Below, in pieces: positions 14,177 to 14,253 of a stretch of DNA of 14,253 nucleotides. Position numbers and translations under genes: made by a program. The notes under the pieces were generated by a model. The model had not been told where the DNA came from, did no database searches, and was given only the letters and a program-made list of their open reading frames with translations. Numbering within the stretch: the first letter of the stretch is position 1; each line of letters starts with the position of its first letter. This DNA comes from Oscillospiraceae bacterium (GTDB lineage Bacteria > Bacillota_A > Clostridia > Oscillospirales > Oscillospiraceae), in NCBI GenBank assembly GCA_017627975.1, contig JAGAFT010000126.1, positions 1 through 14,253 of the forward strand. The letters run 5' to 3'.

Positions 14177-14253
14177 GGGCTTGTAGCTCAGCTGGGAGAG
14201 CGCACGGTTCGCATCCGTGAGGTTCGAGGGTTCGATCCCCTTCAAGTCCACCA
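14177..14253 (+). tRNA. tRNA-Ala (anticodon CGC)
   Basis: A complete 77-base cloverleaf ending on the last base of the window. Acceptor GGGCTTG pairs with CAAGTCC (one G-T pair), the anticodon stem is CACGG/CCGTG and the loop TTCGCAT has CGC at 14210-14212, reading GCG codons. T arm is GAGGGTTCGATCCCCTT and CCA is encoded at 14251-14253. Confidence 0.95.

Noticed and set aside
14177..14253. tRNA-Ala 3' end as an attachment site of an integrated element
   Set aside because: tRNA 3' ends are common integration sites, but the window ends at the CCA, no integrase is seen, and I noticed no direct repeat of the tRNA end elsewhere in the window.

Overview
The window looks like chromosomal DNA of a moderately GC-rich member of the Firmicutes, most likely class Clostridia. 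Four things point there: a large Alu-type SRP RNA next to dnaX, an ecfA1-ecfA2-ecfT-truA gene order, a Clp ATPase whose N-terminus is a zinc finger rather than a Clp_N domain, and AGGAGG-type ribosome binding sites with sigma-A-like promoters. The genus cannot be fixed from the sequence alone.

Layout from left to right. (1) Bases 1-1940 (+) hold the 3' part of a gene for a repeat-rich protein: thirteen AAEEAK hexapeptides, five 46-50-residue helical repeats, a degenerate solenoid, an SH3-like segment and an unrecognised C-terminal part. A strong terminator follows. (2) Bases 2025-9219 (-) hold a seven-gene, same-strand cluster. In transcription order it is ecfA1, ecfA2, ecfT (energising module of an ECF vitamin/metal transporter), truA (tRNA pseudouridine synthase), a CvpA-family membrane protein, a ClpE-type AAA+ unfoldase and a NUDIX hydrolase. 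The first three genes overlap. A good promoter lies about 140 bases before ecfA1. (3) Divergent from it, bases 9411-9862 (+) hold a promoter, four tRNA genes (Val-TAC, Phe-GAA, Gly-GCC, Cys-GCA; all with encoded CCA) and a terminator. (4) Bases 9928-11493 (+) encode a polytopic membrane protein of the GtrII glucosyltransferase type. It ends at an 18-bp-stem terminator shared with the convergent genes beyond. (5) Bases 11582-14083 (-) hold SRP RNA, dnaX and ybaB in transcription order; recR, which usually follows ybaB, is not there. (6) At the right edge, a tRNA-Ala (CGC) gene reads outward, with its promoter back to back with the SRP RNA promoter.

Most of the window is core housekeeping: protein targeting (SRP RNA), replication (DnaX, YbaB), tRNA supply and modification (five tRNAs, TruA), micronutrient uptake (ECF), protein quality control (Clp) and possibly nucleotide sanitation (NUDIX). 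The accessory parts are the repeat protein and the GtrII-like gene. I found no transposase, phage gene, CRISPR array or recognisable defence system. The least ordinary item is the repeat protein. Several long antisense open frames, one of 896 codons, are shadows of real genes.
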